From assembly GCA_021810525.1 (NCBI GenBank), contig JAJZIP010000001.1, positions 1 to 64,000 on the forward strand: DNA of 64,000 bases. Direction: 5' to 3'. The DNA is from Actinomycetes bacterium. GTDB taxonomy: Bacteria; Actinomycetota; Acidimicrobiia; Acidimicrobiales; Acidimicrobiaceae. Below, piece after piece: positions 1-8,841 of this stretch (within the stretch, counting starts at the first letter, position 1; the number at the start of each line of letters is the position of its first letter). The position numbers and the translations under genes were made by a program. The notes beneath the pieces are model-generated. The model ran no database searches. It saw only the letters and a program-made list of their open reading frames with translations, and was not told where the DNA came from.

Positions 1-403
1 TCATGTGTCCTCATGTACCGCATTGCACTTGGATCTACACCGTTTCTTGCGACTTAAACTTCAGGGTTAAGCATTGAAAGACTACCCGGCTTTTCGCCGC
101 TCGTCCACCTGTTTTCGAGTTCTTGATCACTTGTTGACACCCTTTGCTAACACGATGCCGTGCACTCTCCCACTGCGAAGAGCAGTTAGCTCCGACCATT
201 TGATTCCGTGACCTTCGATGCGGATATAAAGGACCATCCCCGGAAGTATCGCGGCGAAGGCTCTCAAGTTCGTCGTATGAACCACGAAACTTGCCGGGGG
301 TTAAACTTCAGGTTCTTTGCAATCCACAATACGAGCGATGCCCCCAATCTTCTCTTACGTTTTAGTTCAGAATCTTCGGTTCTTCCAATTGGAAGCCAGA
401 CGG
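1..403. other. Left-edge stretch without a definite gene
   Basis: No convincing coding region lies between the window edge and the gcvH stop. At the extreme left a minus-strand ATG (bases 4 to 2) sits just after GAGGA on that strand, so a downstream gene may start here and run off the window; only a few bases are visible, so this is a guess. In mycobacteria gcvH is followed by garA (FHA protein), which would fit that position. Confidence 0.3.
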
Positions 404-784
404 CTACTTGTCGATCATTCTCTGGTACTCTTCCTGAGAAAGCAGGTTCTCCAACTCGTGCGGGTCGGACATCTCGAGCACGGCGATCCAGCCTTCTCCA
501 TACGGTGAAGTGTTGATCAGCTCGGGATTTGTCGAAAGAATTTCATTGACTTTGACCACCGTTCCCGAAACGGGGGCATATATGTCTGAAACTGACTTTG
601 TCGACTCGACCTCGCTAAGGGTGCTATTAGCACCTACCACATCGTGGGGAGTTGGGAGCTGGACAAACACGACATCGCCCAGGGCCTCCTGCGCATAGTC
701 GGTGATGCCGATCACAGCGGTGTTGCCCTCCACCCGAACCCATTCGTGGTCGTTAGTGAACAGTAGGTTATCTGGTTCTGACAT
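404..784 (-). CDS. gcvH: Glycine cleavage system H protein
   Basis: Lipoyl carrier protein of the glycine cleavage complex; it shuttles the aminomethyl group from the P protein to the T and L proteins in the cytoplasm. From the ATG at 784 the protein is 126 residues, the usual GcvH length, and begins at the conserved region before DHEWVRVEG. The lipoylated lysine lies in ESTKSVSDIYAPVSG, followed by the family's C-terminal NPYGEGW-like segment (SPYGEGWI). A GTG twelve codons upstream (818-820) is also open but has no better ribosome site. It lies 102 bp downstream of pgsA on the same strand, an arrangement close to that of other actinobacteria. No gcvT, gcvP or lpd gene is in the window. Confidence 0.93.
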   Translation of the reverse strand: MSEPDNLLFTNDHEWVRVEGNTAVIGITDYAQEALGDVVFVQLPTPHDVVGANSTLSEVESTKSVSDIYAPVSGTVVKVNEILSTNPELINTSPYGEGWIAVLEMSDPHELENLLSQEEYQRMIDK

Positions 785-886
785 GTATAAAACGTTACTA
801 CTTAAATTTTCGAAAGACACCTGATGTTTGCAACGAGACAGAGATCTTGCTGTCGATTCACTGGCACAAGGGCTGGAATGTCTGAC

Positions 887-1468
887 TCAACCCTGACCGG
901 AGCTACTCAGTGAGACAAGCTTTTTACTGTAGCTTGCCAGTGCGAGGAAAAGGATAGCGAGGCCCGGCAGCAGGAAGACGTATCCGGTCACCCTGAAGAC
1001 GGGGGAAAGAGTCGTGTCGGCACCTGCAAAGACGAAGAATGGGAATCCGCACATCATGAGAAGCGTTCCCGCCTTGCCGTAATATACAACGTCGAGTCTC
1101 CTTTTGAACTTGACCGCCACGGTTCCAACCACTGAGGAAACGGCAATTTCGCGGGCGAAAATCACGAGTAGGAGCCACGTCGGTATCAGATTGTCGTGGA
1201 AGGAGACGATACCTGCAGCAATAAGGAGCAACCTGTCGGCAGATGGGTCTATCACCTTTCCCACAGTGGAGGTCTGGTTCAGTCTGCGTGCAAGGTAGCC
1301 GTCGATCCAATCGGTTGCGCCAATCAGGCCTAAAAGAAGCCCACCGATGATAAGTCTGCTCCTGCTCCATGACAGATAGACAAAGATCGGTATCAGAAGG
1401 AGTCGAATCAGCGTAACTAGGTTTGGGAGCGTAAGAATTCGGTCCTGAGGCTCTCTCGTCTGGTCCAA
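887..1468 (-). CDS. pgsA: CDP-diacylglycerol--glycerol-3-phosphate 3-phosphatidyltransferase family protein
   Basis: Membrane enzyme of the CDP-alcohol phosphatidyltransferase family; makes phosphatidylglycerol phosphate or a related phospholipid from CDP-diacylglycerol. The 193-residue protein carries the full family signature: D53 and D56, G57, A60-R61, G70, D74 and D78 in DWIDGYLARR...GKVIDPSAD. Several hydrophobic helices flank it, including one at residues 15-33 and others near the C terminus. Start is a TTG with AAGGAG seven bases upstream. The gene precedes gcvH on the same strand, as in mycobacteria where a PgsA paralogue lies near gcvH. The exact polar head group (glycerol phosphate versus inositol phosphate) cannot be fixed from the motif alone, though length and similarity favour PgsA. 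Confidence 0.88.
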   Translation of the reverse strand: MDQTREPQDRILTLPNLVTLIRLLLIPIFVYLSWSRSRLIIGGLLLGLIGATDWIDGYLARRLNQTSTVGKVIDPSADRLLLIAAGIVSFHDNLIPTWLLLVIFAREIAVSSVVGTVAVKFKRRLDVVYYGKAGTLLMMCGFPFFVFAGADTTLSPVFRVTGYVFLLPGLAILFLALASYSKKLVSLSSSGQG

Positions 1469-1610
1469 ATCACTCTCCTTGTTTCGCTCCTGGATACAAT
1501 ACTAAATTCCAATCTGGCGGTAGCTCGCACAAATCAGAGGTTGGCATGTATCTCTCATCGAAGTCTTAGCTCGGTCCCTCCCAGGTCAATAGCTACATCT
1601 TATCGCCCAA

Positions 1611-2363
1611 TCAAAAGGAGAAGCTTGCTCCGTCCTCCGCGAGAAATGCGGCCCCCGAGTAGCTATCCGTCACTATCTCGAAGATTCGTGCCTTGTCGGC
1701 CGGATAAGCTACGTGCGTAATGACAAGCCGTGCCGCAGCAGCGGATTGCGCGAGAGCTGCCAGGTTTCTGGCATCCAAGTGGAGACCCTGAGCTGAGTCC
1801 TTGGTTCGCTCGACCCAGGTCGATTCGCCCAGCAGGAGGTCGACTCCTGCAGAGGCCTTCGAAAGCTCCTCAGATACATCTCCATCGGCTCCATAGCACA
1901 TGACGGAAGAACTGTCGCTAATCCTAGTTATCAAGGTTGGAACAGAATGACGTGCTGCATAGAAGCTCACAGAGAAGCTTCCTGCGGTGATGATGCTTCC
2001 CGGCTCCGTCACGATAAGGGCGATGACAGTCTCATCGATGTTGGAGGCGCCCAGCAGGAATTCGAGCTTGGTTCTCGTGTCCTCTGTCGTGAAGACAGGT
2101 ACCGGTGCCTTGGGTGGACTCGCGTATTTAAGGTAGTGGTAGATCCCTATGAGGTCGGCAAAGTGGTCGACATGTCCATGTGAAATGATTATCGCATTCA
2201 AATTTGCCGGCTCGATCAGTCGGTAAAGCCGTGACTGAGAGCCGTTTCCGGCGTCAAGCAGAACGGAACTGGCGCCGGATCGTAGTAGGTAGCTCGAACA
2301 TGCCGAGTCAGGTGATGGATATGATCCCGCCGATCCAACTATATCTAGCCGCAATCGCTGCAC
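1611..2363 (-). CDS. MBL-fold metallo-hydrolase (RNase Z / cyclic phosphodiesterase-like)
   Basis: A 250-residue metallo-beta-lactamase-fold hydrolase, cytoplasmic (no signal peptide). The zinc motif HGHVDH lies at about residues 62-67. Further likely metal ligands are the histidine in ARHSVP (about 138), an aspartate in YGADGD and the histidine in ITHVAYP near the C terminus. The single-domain length and the GNGSQSRL / ISHGHVDH spacing resemble the RNase Z-like and class II cyclic-nucleotide phosphodiesterase-like branch common in actinobacteria. The substrate cannot be told from sequence. Start is GTG (2361-2363) with a weak GAAAG upstream. It follows pncA on the same strand after 97 bp and may be cotranscribed with it. 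Confidence 0.8.
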   Translation of the reverse strand: MQRLRLDIVGSAGSYPSPDSACSSYLLRSGASSVLLDAGNGSQSRLYRLIEPANLNAIIISHGHVDHFADLIGIYHYLKYASPPKAPVPVFTTEDTRTKLEFLLGASNIDETVIALIVTEPGSIITAGSFSVSFYAARHSVPTLITRISDSSSVMCYGADGDVSEELSKASAGVDLLLGESTWVERTKDSAQGLHLDARNLAALAQSAAAARLVITHVAYPADKARIFEIVTDSYSGAAFLAEDGASFSF

Positions 2364-2460
2364 CTACTTTCGAAGATTGGAACAGCCGGTGACCAGGCTG
2401 GTTCGATCCGTCCCGCACCAACTCATGCGACAGCGATCGTTTGCGATCTCTCGGCCTGGT

Positions 2461-3045
2461 TCATCGAAGCTCAAAGGCATCTTTGATGTTCGCCCCCCTG
2501 CTTTGGAGATCTTCCAGCGCTTCGAGCGAGGTTTCTTTGGAAACTCCGACAACCAGGTCGATGAAGACAGTGGTCGGAAAGCCATACTCAAGCGAGTTGA
2601 TTCCGCTTTGCAGCACGCAGTAGTCGGTGGCGATTCCACAGAGGTCAATTGCATCTATCTCCCGTCTCTCCAAGAGATCTACGAGCGATTCTCCTGATTC
2701 GGTGCTGCCATCGAAGCTGGAGTACGCAGCTTCATACCTACCTTTGAGTACCACGTGGTCGACGTAGGAGGAGTCGAAGGCAGGGTGAAATTCGCTTCCC
2801 AGGGTGCCCTCGACACAATGGATCGGCCAATTCGTCACAAAGTCCGGCCTTTTTGCAAAGTGGCCTCTGGGCCGGATATGGCTGTCCCTGCTGGCGACAA
2901 TGAGCTCGTACCTGCCGGAGTTGCGTCGCATGTAGTTCGTGATTCGATGCGCCAGTTGTGCGCCCCCGTCGACGGAAAGCGAGCCGCCCTCGCAGAAGTC
3001 ATTTTGTACATCAACTATCAGAAGAGCTCTGCGAACCTCTTCCAT
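2461..3045 (-). CDS. pncA: Nicotinamidase (PncA)
   Basis: Hydrolyses nicotinamide to nicotinate for NAD salvage in the cytoplasm; isochorismatase fold. The 194-residue protein has the catalytic triad of the family at D12 (IVDVQNDF), K101 (VLKGRYEAAYSSF) and C143 (GIATDYCV), and the metal site at D54, H56, H62 and H76. This spacing matches mycobacterial PncA (D8, K96, C138, with D49, H51, H57, H71). The tryptophan at 74 corresponds to the pyrazinamide-binding Trp68. ATG start with AAGGAG six to seven bases upstream. It diverges from ccdA. Confidence 0.93.
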   Translation of the reverse strand: MEEVRRALLIVDVQNDFCEGGSLSVDGGAQLAHRITNYMRRNSGRYELIVASRDSHIRPRGHFAKRPDFVTNWPIHCVEGTLGSEFHPAFDSSYVDHVVLKGRYEAAYSSFDGSTESGESLVDLLERREIDAIDLCGIATDYCVLQSGINSLEYGFPTTVFIDLVVGVSKETSLEALEDLQSRGANIKDAFELR

Positions 3046-3123
3046 CCACTGCTCCTTGTTCTACGTGCCTCTTTGTGTCCTTGGTGAAAAACTTGAAAAG
3101 GTGGTCCTTGCTAAAGTGTAGCT

Positions 3124-3882
3124 ATGTCTTTCGCGGCTGGATATATAGTTGCCTTTGGTGGGGGCATAATTTCCTTCCTTTCACCGTGCGTGCTTCCGTT
3201 GGTGCCTGCATACCTGTCGGTCGTAACAGGTATCGACGTCGTCGAATTCCGCGGGGGGACCGTCACCTTGGCGCGTGCTGCACGTACCCTGAGAACGACG
3301 TCGCTATTTATCATGGGTTTTTCAATAGTCTTCATCCTTCTTGGTCTAGCCGCAACCTCCGTTGGCAGGGCCTTGTTTGCCGACCGCGTCCTGTTCACTC
3401 GCGTCTCGGGAGCGATTCTTATTGCCATGGGAGGATTCCTCATGGCATCACATTACTTGAGGTCACCAATTTTCCTCGGTGAGAAGCGGTTTCATCCAAG
3501 GCTCAGCACTCTTGGGCCGTACGCGGCGCCACTGGCAGGAATGGCCTTTGCCTTTGGCTGGACGCCGTGCATTGGACCAATTCTTTCTTCAGTTTTATCC
3601 GTAGCCGCAGTACAAGGTCAAACGGTGAGAGGGGGGCTTCTTCTAGCGGCCTATTCCCTTGGTTTGGGGGTGCCGTTCTTGATTGCTGGGCTTGGATTCA
3701 CCAAGCTGGACAGCACCTTTGGATGGGTTAAGCGTCATTTTGGGGCCATAACCCTATTGTCATCAATGGGGCTCATGTTCTTCGGCCTTCTGCTCGCCCT
3801 TGACAGGTTTATCGTCTTGACTCAGCAGCTTTCCAATTTTATGAACTATGCCGACCTAGGCCGCCTCGTCACGCTCGGCTGA
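3124..3882 (+). CDS. ccdA: Cytochrome c biogenesis / thiol-disulfide membrane protein CcdA
   Basis: Polytopic membrane protein of the DsbD/CcdA family that passes reducing equivalents from cytoplasmic thioredoxin to extracytoplasmic acceptors, mainly for cytochrome c maturation. The 252-residue protein has about six hydrophobic helices and the two conserved proline-flanked cysteines: C22 in LSPCVLPLVP and C149 in GWTPCIGPIL. No ResB, ResC or thioredoxin-like partner is nearby, so its acceptor in this organism is not visible. The start ATG is not preceded by a strong ribosome site. It diverges from pncA across a short gap of 78 bp. Confidence 0.9.
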   Translation: MSFAAGYIVAFGGGIISFLSPCVLPLVPAYLSVVTGIDVVEFRGGTVTLARAARTLRTTSLFIMGFSIVFILLGLAATSVGRALFADRVLFTRVSGAILIAMGGFLMASHYLRSPIFLGEKRFHPRLSTLGPYAAPLAGMAFAFGWTPCIGPILSSVLSVAAVQGQTVRGGLLLAAYSLGLGVPFLIAGLGFTKLDSTFGWVKRHFGAITLLSSMGLMFFGLLLALDRFIVLTQQLSNFMNYADLGRLVTLG

Positions 3883-3922
3883 TCTCGACGATTTTGCTTA
3901 GTTTGGGAAGGGCTTAGTCCAG

Positions 3923-3961
3923 ACCACCAGATTGACCGGTGGTATGCTAGCGGTTGAGAAT
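3923..3961 (+). promoter_or_regulatory. Candidate lutABC promoter with overlapping inverted repeat
   Basis: Perfect arms ACCACC (3923-3928) and GGTGGT (3938-3943) flank a 9-base spacer that contains a -35-like TTGACC (3932-3937). With an 18-base spacing a -10-like GAGAAT follows at 3956-3961, about 114 bp before lutA. The overlap of the palindrome and the -35 would suit a repressor such as an LldR/LutR-type GntR protein. It could instead be part of the ccdA 3' end; no U-run follows, so it is a poor terminator. Confidence 0.35.
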
Positions 3962-4074
3962 TCTTTAGTTGGCTTCAATGGCGTCACAGTGTCGCTCTTA
4001 CTGTTGAGTGCTCAAAGCGTGTTCACCATAGAGCGTTGATTCGGCAGGGTTATGCCGCGGACCATGAGGTTGAT

Positions 4075-4824
4075 ATGACTCGAACAGTGTCACTCTTTGT
4101 CTCCTGCTTCAACGACGTCATCTACCCGAGGACTGCACGCGCTGCTCAAAGGGTTTTGGAAAGACTTGGCGTGAAGCTGGACTTTCCTGCCGATCAGACC
4201 TGTTGTGGGCAGATCCACATCAATACCGGCTATGGATCCATGGCGGTCCCGCTCGTACGTCACTTCGTCGACGTGTTCTCGAATTCCGAAGAGATCGTGT
4301 CGATATCCGGTTCCTGCACTGCGACCATCCGGGAGCACTATCAGGAACTGGCGGAAAGGACGCGCGATCCGGAGCTGGTTAAAAGGACTGACGAGTTGAT
4401 CCCAAAGGTTCACGAGTTCTCGCAGTATCTGACGGATGTTCTGGGCGTGGTCGATGTCGGAGCCAGCTACCCGCACAAGGTCTGTTACCATCCGACCTGT
4501 CATTCGCTGCGGTCGCTACATGTCTACGATTCGGCTCTTGTCCTGTTGAGGGCCGTGCGGGGTCTGGAACTTGTGGAGCTTCCTCACGCGGAGCAGTGTT
4601 GTGGTTTTGGAGGTACATTTGCAGTCAAGAACGCTCCCATGTCGACAGCGATATTGGTTGACAAGGTTTCTAACATCTTTGCTTCAGGGGCCGAGACAGT
4701 CGTTGCGCTCGACAATTCATGCTTGACCCATATTTACGGTTTCCTAAAGCGCAACAAGACTGGGATCTCGACAATGCATCTCGCGGAACTTCTTGACCAG
4801 GGTGCGAATGGGAGCGAGGTGTGA
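4075..4824 (+). CDS. lutA: Lactate utilisation protein LutA (cysteine-rich CCG-domain subunit)
   Basis: Subunit of the LutABC L-lactate oxidation complex, which converts L-lactate to pyruvate. Two CCG-type cysteine-rich repeats are visible: the first with SCFND and TCCGQ, the second with CYHPTCHSLR and QCCGFGG, as in heterodisulfide-reductase-like subunits that bind an unusual Fe-S cluster. I chose the ATG at 4075 because GAGGT precedes it by a few bases and the protein then starts MTRTVSLFVSCFND as is typical; an upstream TTG at 4036 is open but unsupported. The stop codon abuts the lutB start. Confidence 0.93.
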   Translation: MTRTVSLFVSCFNDVIYPRTARAAQRVLERLGVKLDFPADQTCCGQIHINTGYGSMAVPLVRHFVDVFSNSEEIVSISGSCTATIREHYQELAERTRDPELVKRTDELIPKVHEFSQYLTDVLGVVDVGASYPHKVCYHPTCHSLRSLHVYDSALVLLRAVRGLELVELPHAEQCCGFGGTFAVKNAPMSTAILVDKVSNIFASGAETVVALDNSCLTHIYGFLKRNKTGISTMHLAELLDQGANGSEV

Positions 4825-6225
4825 ATGTCCCGATCTAAAGTTGGGTTTCCGGCCAATTCTTTGAAAAGCATCAATGACAGCCAGCTGAGGGCAAATCTGA
4901 GATCAGCGACAGGCGCCATCAGAGAAAAGCGGGCACGTGTCGTTGGAGAGAAAGAGGACTGGGAGAAGCTGCGTCGAAGGGGCGAAGAGATTAGGAAGGA
5001 GACGCTGAATTACCTTGACAAGTATCTCTCGCAACTTGAATTCTCGGTGGAGAGGCTCGGAGGAACTGTTCACTGGGCAGGCGATGCCCGAGAAGCCAAT
5101 GAAATCATCCTCTCGCTGATTAGGAGTCACGGCGAGAATGAGGTGATAAAGGTCAAGTCCCTTACGACGGATGAGATCGCTATGAACGACTTCTTGTCGG
5201 AGAATGGAGTCACGGCATATGAAACCGACCTGGCTGAACTGATAGTTCAGCTTGCCCACGACAAACCTTCCCATATCCTCGTTCCGGCTATTCACATGAA
5301 TCGCTCCGAAATCAAAGAGTTGTTCGAGAAGACGATAGCAAAGGGGCGCAGGCTGAGTGACAATCCGGTGGAGTTGGCTGAGACATCTCGGTTGTATCTC
5401 AGGCAGAAATTCCTGAGCACCAAGATAGCTGTTTCGGGAGTCAACTTTGCTGTCGCAGATACCGGCACCCTCTGCGTTGTCGAGTCCGAGGGAAACGGAC
5501 GGATGTGCCTTACCCTTCCCAAGGTTCTAATCAGCGTGATGGGCATCGAGAAGGTACTGCCTAGGCTCGATGATCTCAGCGTGTTTCTGGAACTCCTCCC
5601 AAGATCCTCGACCGGCGAGCGGATGAATCCTTATACCTCTCTTTGGTCGGGAGTACATGACGGTGACGGTCCGGAGGAGTTTCATCTGGTGATATTGGAC
5701 AACGGTAGATCTAAGGTATTGGCAGATCCGGTGGGTCGCCAAGCACTGCGCTGCATCAGATGCTCCGCCTGTTTGAACGTGTGTCCGGTGTATGAAAGGT
5801 CAGGGGGTCACTCGTACGACTCGGTTTATCCCGGGCCAATTGGCGCGATACTTTCACCTCAGCTCTTTGGGAACGAATCCTCTCTCTCACTGCCCTGGGC
5901 TTCTTCGCTCTGCGGAGCCTGCTATGAGGTCTGTCCGGTGCGGATCAACATACCTCAGGTACTGGTCCATCTCCGCGAGAAGGTAATCGCGGAGGGTCAT
6001 AAATCCAGTGTGGAGAACGCTTCCTTTATGCTCTTGGCCGGTCTATTCAAGTCTCCTCCGGCGTTTGGGGCACTCCTACGCCTTGTTGCCAAGGCACGTA
6101 GGCCACTGAATCGCTTATCTCTGAGCGGCTTTCTGCCGGGTTACCTTGGGAAGTGGGGGGCATCTCGGGACCTACCCGAGTTGCCGAGTGAGGCGTTTCG
6201 GACCTGGAGTAAAAGGCATGGCTAA
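4825..6225 (+). CDS. lutB: Lactate utilisation protein LutB (Fe-S / LUD-domain subunit)
   Basis: Iron-sulfur subunit of the LutABC lactate oxidation complex. The N-terminal two thirds is a LUD-type domain. The C-terminal part has two [4Fe-4S] motifs: CIRCSACLNVCPVY starting near residue 310 and CGACYEVCPV near residue 363. At 466 residues it is full length. The ATG follows the lutA stop directly and uses a GAGGTG in the end of lutA. The gene overlaps the lutC start by 8 bp, which points to translational coupling. Confidence 0.93.
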   Translation: MSRSKVGFPANSLKSINDSQLRANLRSATGAIREKRARVVGEKEDWEKLRRRGEEIRKETLNYLDKYLSQLEFSVERLGGTVHWAGDAREANEIILSLIRSHGENEVIKVKSLTTDEIAMNDFLSENGVTAYETDLAELIVQLAHDKPSHILVPAIHMNRSEIKELFEKTIAKGRRLSDNPVELAETSRLYLRQKFLSTKIAVSGVNFAVADTGTLCVVESEGNGRMCLTLPKVLISVMGIEKVLPRLDDLSVFLELLPRSSTGERMNPYTSLWSGVHDGDGPEEFHLVILDNGRSKVLADPVGRQALRCIRCSACLNVCPVYERSGGHSYDSVYPGPIGAILSPQLFGNESSLSLPWASSLCGACYEVCPVRINIPQVLVHLREKVIAEGHKSSVENASFMLLAGLFKSPPAFGALLRLVAKARRPLNRLSLSGFLPGYLGKWGASRDLPELPSEAFRTWSKRHG

Positions 6226-6898
6226 GGATACGGGAAGCCCGGTTGTGGAGAGTCGCAGAGAGATTCTTGGTCGTATACGTCGCGCACTTTTGGCGAAGGT
6301 TGGCTTTGAGGGCTTGCAGAGTTCAGGCGTGGCCACTCCTGGTGCCCCTGGTACTCCCGAACCGCGCTTTGCCAAGGGCGGATCTGGCCCTGCTGATCGG
6401 CTGATGGAGGTGCTCCTGGACTACAAGGCCACTGTGTCTGTTACCGAGCCGGCGCGGTTGTCAAGGGTGCTTGCCGAAGTGGTCGAACACCAAGGGATCA
6501 AAAGCGTCGTCATCCCCCAGGGGCTGAATCAAGATTGGTGCCGCAAGATCAAAGGCGTGGATATCATCACTGATGATGGAAAGCTTTCTATTGCAGAGCT
6601 ATCGACTATAGATGGAGTCATTACCGGATGCAGCTGCGCAATAGCTGAGACCGGCACGCTTGTTCTCTCGGGCCTAGCCGACGAAGGCCGGCGTGCCATA
6701 ACGCTGCTACCTGACTTTCACTTCTGCGTGGTGCGGTCCAGTGCGATCATTCGCAGTGTAGGAGAGCTCTTTACACGGGTTGAGGTGTCCAGACCAGTGA
6801 CGCTCATATCGGGTCCGTCTGCCACATCTGACATCGAACTGCGACGCGTCGAGGGTGTTCATGGACCGAGGAATCTGTTTGTGGTCATCGTTAGCTAG
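6218..6898 (+). CDS. lutC: Lactate utilisation protein LutC (LUD domain)
   Basis: Third subunit of LutABC, 226 residues, a LUD-domain protein lacking cysteine cluster motifs. The typical segment CSCAIAETGTLVLSG is present in the middle, and LPDFHFCVVRSS follows. I chose the ATG at 6218 (MAKDTGSP), which overlaps the end of lutB by 8 bp; the open frame extends upstream to 6146 but only within lutB. No lactate permease or regulator gene is adjacent, unlike many lut operons. Confidence 0.9.
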   Translation: MAKDTGSPVVESRREILGRIRRALLAKVGFEGLQSSGVATPGAPGTPEPRFAKGGSGPADRLMEVLLDYKATVSVTEPARLSRVLAEVVEHQGIKSVVIPQGLNQDWCRKIKGVDIITDDGKLSIAELSTIDGVITGCSCAIAETGTLVLSGLADEGRRAITLLPDFHFCVVRSSAIIRSVGELFTRVEVSRPVTLISGPSATSDIELRRVEGVHGPRNLFVVIVS

Positions 6899-7072
6899 CG
6901 GGCAATCTCCACCTGCGAAGACTGTCAGCGGTACTCCTGCCGACCAATAGGGAGTCGTGATGGAAAAATCCTCTCTGCTGACCAAAGGTGCGGCGAATTT
7001 GCGGTCACAATTGATCTAAAGAAGTTGAGATTTCCAGGCTGAGAATAAGTCTTGATCGCGAAAGGTGAATCG

Positions 7073-7612
7073 ATGGTCCCAAGATGGTTGCCATTGGCAG
7101 GTGTGATGATGGTTTTGGCTGGTTGCGGTAGCTCTTCGAACACAGCCAGTTCGACCGCATCCACCTCTGCTCCCTCGGCGGGTACAGCACAGGGAGTTGT
7201 ATCGTCAGTATCCTCTATAAATTCGAAATATGGGCAGATACTCGCATCTAGCTCAGGTTACGTCTACTACATGTTCGAACCGGACACGTCCCACAAATCC
7301 GCTTGCTATGGGGCCTGTGCGAAGGTTTGGCCGCCTGTCACGGTTGCCGGGTCTGCCAGCCCGCCCGTATCGGGCGGAGTAAAGAAGTCTTTGATACAAA
7401 CGATAACCAGGACAGATGGCTCAAAGCAGATCACCTACAACGGCCATCCACTCTACGCCTTCACGGGTGACAGTGGCCCAAACTTGACCAACGGGGAAGG
7501 CATCAACCATTTCGGCGGATACTGGTATGTGCTCAACGTGGCAGGCAACCCAGTCACTTCGCCGAGCAGCACCGCGACTACCACCGCAGCAGGGGCCGGA
7601 ACGGCGTATTGA
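7073..7612 (+). CDS. Secreted-repeat lipoprotein (COG4315-type)
   Basis: Predicted lipoprotein of 179 residues with a signal peptide and the lipobox VLAGC (cysteine 18). A Ser/Thr/Ala-rich linker follows. Then come two copies of the short secreted-repeat unit of COG4315-type proteins: one around GQILASSSGYVYYMF...ACYGACAKVWPPV and one around ITYNGHPLYAFTGD...GGYWYVLN. The family's function is unknown; in other actinobacteria such proteins are exported and anchored to the membrane. ATG at 7073 is preceded by AAAGGTGA; an upstream TTG at 7052 is less likely. The C terminus is again Ala/Thr-rich. Confidence 0.82.
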   Translation: MVPRWLPLAGVMMVLAGCGSSSNTASSTASTSAPSAGTAQGVVSSVSSINSKYGQILASSSGYVYYMFEPDTSHKSACYGACAKVWPPVTVAGSASPPVSGGVKKSLIQTITRTDGSKQITYNGHPLYAFTGDSGPNLTNGEGINHFGGYWYVLNVAGNPVTSPSSTATTTAAGAGTAY

Positions 7613-7700
7613 ATCAGGTTCGCTTCCATTTGAACTTGGTTATCCCGGGTCAATAATGAAGCTCGGATAGATGCGTCCGAGACCGGGGTAAAATAGACAC

Positions 7701-7958
7701 ATGGTCACCTTGATAATCGGGATATTGGTTACAGGACTGGTGGTCGGGGCGCTCGGCCGCTTATTGGTCCCCGGCCCGAATCCAATAGGTATCTTCTCGA
7801 CAATTCTAGTCGGGCTGGCAGGCTCAGTCTTGGGTGGAATCGTTGGACGACTTCTATTTGGTTCCCGTTACTCATACTCAGTCGGACTGTCTCTGGTGGT
7901 GTCAGTCATCTGCACGGCCGTGATCGTCTACGCTCTGCAGCGGCCAAGACATAGATAG
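7701..7958 (+). CDS. GlsB/YeaQ/YmgE-family small membrane protein
   Basis: An 85-residue membrane protein with three hydrophobic segments and the glycine-rich pattern [19 protein letters not shown]...[17 protein letters not shown] that marks the YeaQ/YmgE/GlsB (transglycosylase-associated) family. The family is stress-linked in several bacteria but its biochemical role is not established. ATG start; a purine-rich GGGGTAAAATAG stretch precedes it. It is monocistronic and converges with livF. Confidence 0.8.
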   Translation: MVTLIIGILVTGLVVGALGRLLVPGPNPIGIFSTILVGLAGSVLGGIVGRLLFGSRYSYSVGLSLVVSVICTAVIVYALQRPRHR

Positions 7959-8025
7959 AGGAATCCGGCACTACTCGGCATGCCGGAACTGCGTATCAAT
8001 GCCTAGGCTCCCAAGTTCAGCGCTA

Positions 8026-8841
8026 TCAGGCAGTCTTCGACCTGACTTTTGCAAAGATCCCCGTTTCTTCGCTTCCCAGAGCCGTCCTGATCCGCACAGA
8101 CATGATCCTTTGCTTTTCCGGGTCTGCACCGATGGAATTTCCCACTCCGAGATAGCGCTCGATAACCTCAGGATTTTTAAGGAGCTCCTGGCCGGTTCCC
8201 CTAAGAGTGATGCTGCCTCTTTCGAGGAGCACCGCTCGGTCCGCTATGGAAAGGGCAATTTGGCCGTTCTGTTCTATGAGCAGGACTCCTACGCCCGCCT
8301 TTGTCAGGTTTGGCAGAATGTCGAAGATGGTCTGGACGACGATAGGGGCAAGTCCCAAGGAGGGCTCGTCCAAAAGCAGGTACTTGGGCTCAGCCATAAG
8401 ACCCCTGCCTATGGCCAGCATCTGCTGCTGGCCTCCGGAGAGTGAACCGGCCACATTGTTCAGCCGTTCCTTGAGCGCTGGAAAGATCTCCAGAACCTTC
8501 TCGAGCCTTTCTGCGGCCACCGAGCGGCTACTCCTGTAGGCGCCTAGATCGAGGTTTTCGGCAACAGTCATGGTTGCAAAGACTTGCCTACCTTCCGGCA
8601 CGTGAGACATACCGTTCGCGACAATTGCAGATGGACCGGCGTTGGTCAGGTCCTTCCCGTCCAAAGAGATGGAGCCGGAGCGAGTTTTGATCAGTGAAGA
8701 CAAAGTTCTCAGCAGTGTGGACTTCCCAGCGCCATTCGCGCCAATCACGGCGACCAAGGACCCAGGGGCAATTTCCAGATCGATGCCGTGCAGAACATCG
8801 GGTCCGTCATATCCTGAAACAAGGTTCTTAATTTCAAGCAT
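8026..8841 (-). CDS. livF: LIV-type ABC transporter ATP-binding protein LivF
   Basis: Second ATPase of a branched-chain-amino-acid-type (HAAT family) importer. Walker A GANGAGKST lies near residue 34, the Q-loop segment is followed by VPEGRQVFATMTVAENL (a LivF hallmark), the signature is SLSGGQQQM, and Walker B is YLLLDEPSLGLAP. At 271 residues it carries about 35 residues beyond the usual LivF end. Its start overlaps the upstream fusion gene by 8 bp. The transported substrate is unknown; HAAT systems also carry urea, amides and aromatic acids. Confidence 0.92.
   Translation of the reverse strand: MLEIKNLVSGYDGPDVLHGIDLEIAPGSLVAVIGANGAGKSTLLRTLSSLIKTRSGSISLDGKDLTNAGPSAIVANGMSHVPEGRQVFATMTVAENLDLGAYRSSRSVAAERLEKVLEIFPALKERLNNVAGSLSGGQQQMLAIGRGLMAEPKYLLLDEPSLGLAPIVVQTIFDILPNLTKAGVGVLLIEQNGQIALSIADRAVLLERGSITLRGTGQELLKNPEVIERYLGVGNSIGADPEKQRIMSVRIRTALGSEETGIFAKVRSKTA

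Noticed and set aside
208-516. Plus-strand frame across the gcvH 3' end
   Set aside because: It is antisense to gcvH and its translation has no protein-like features.
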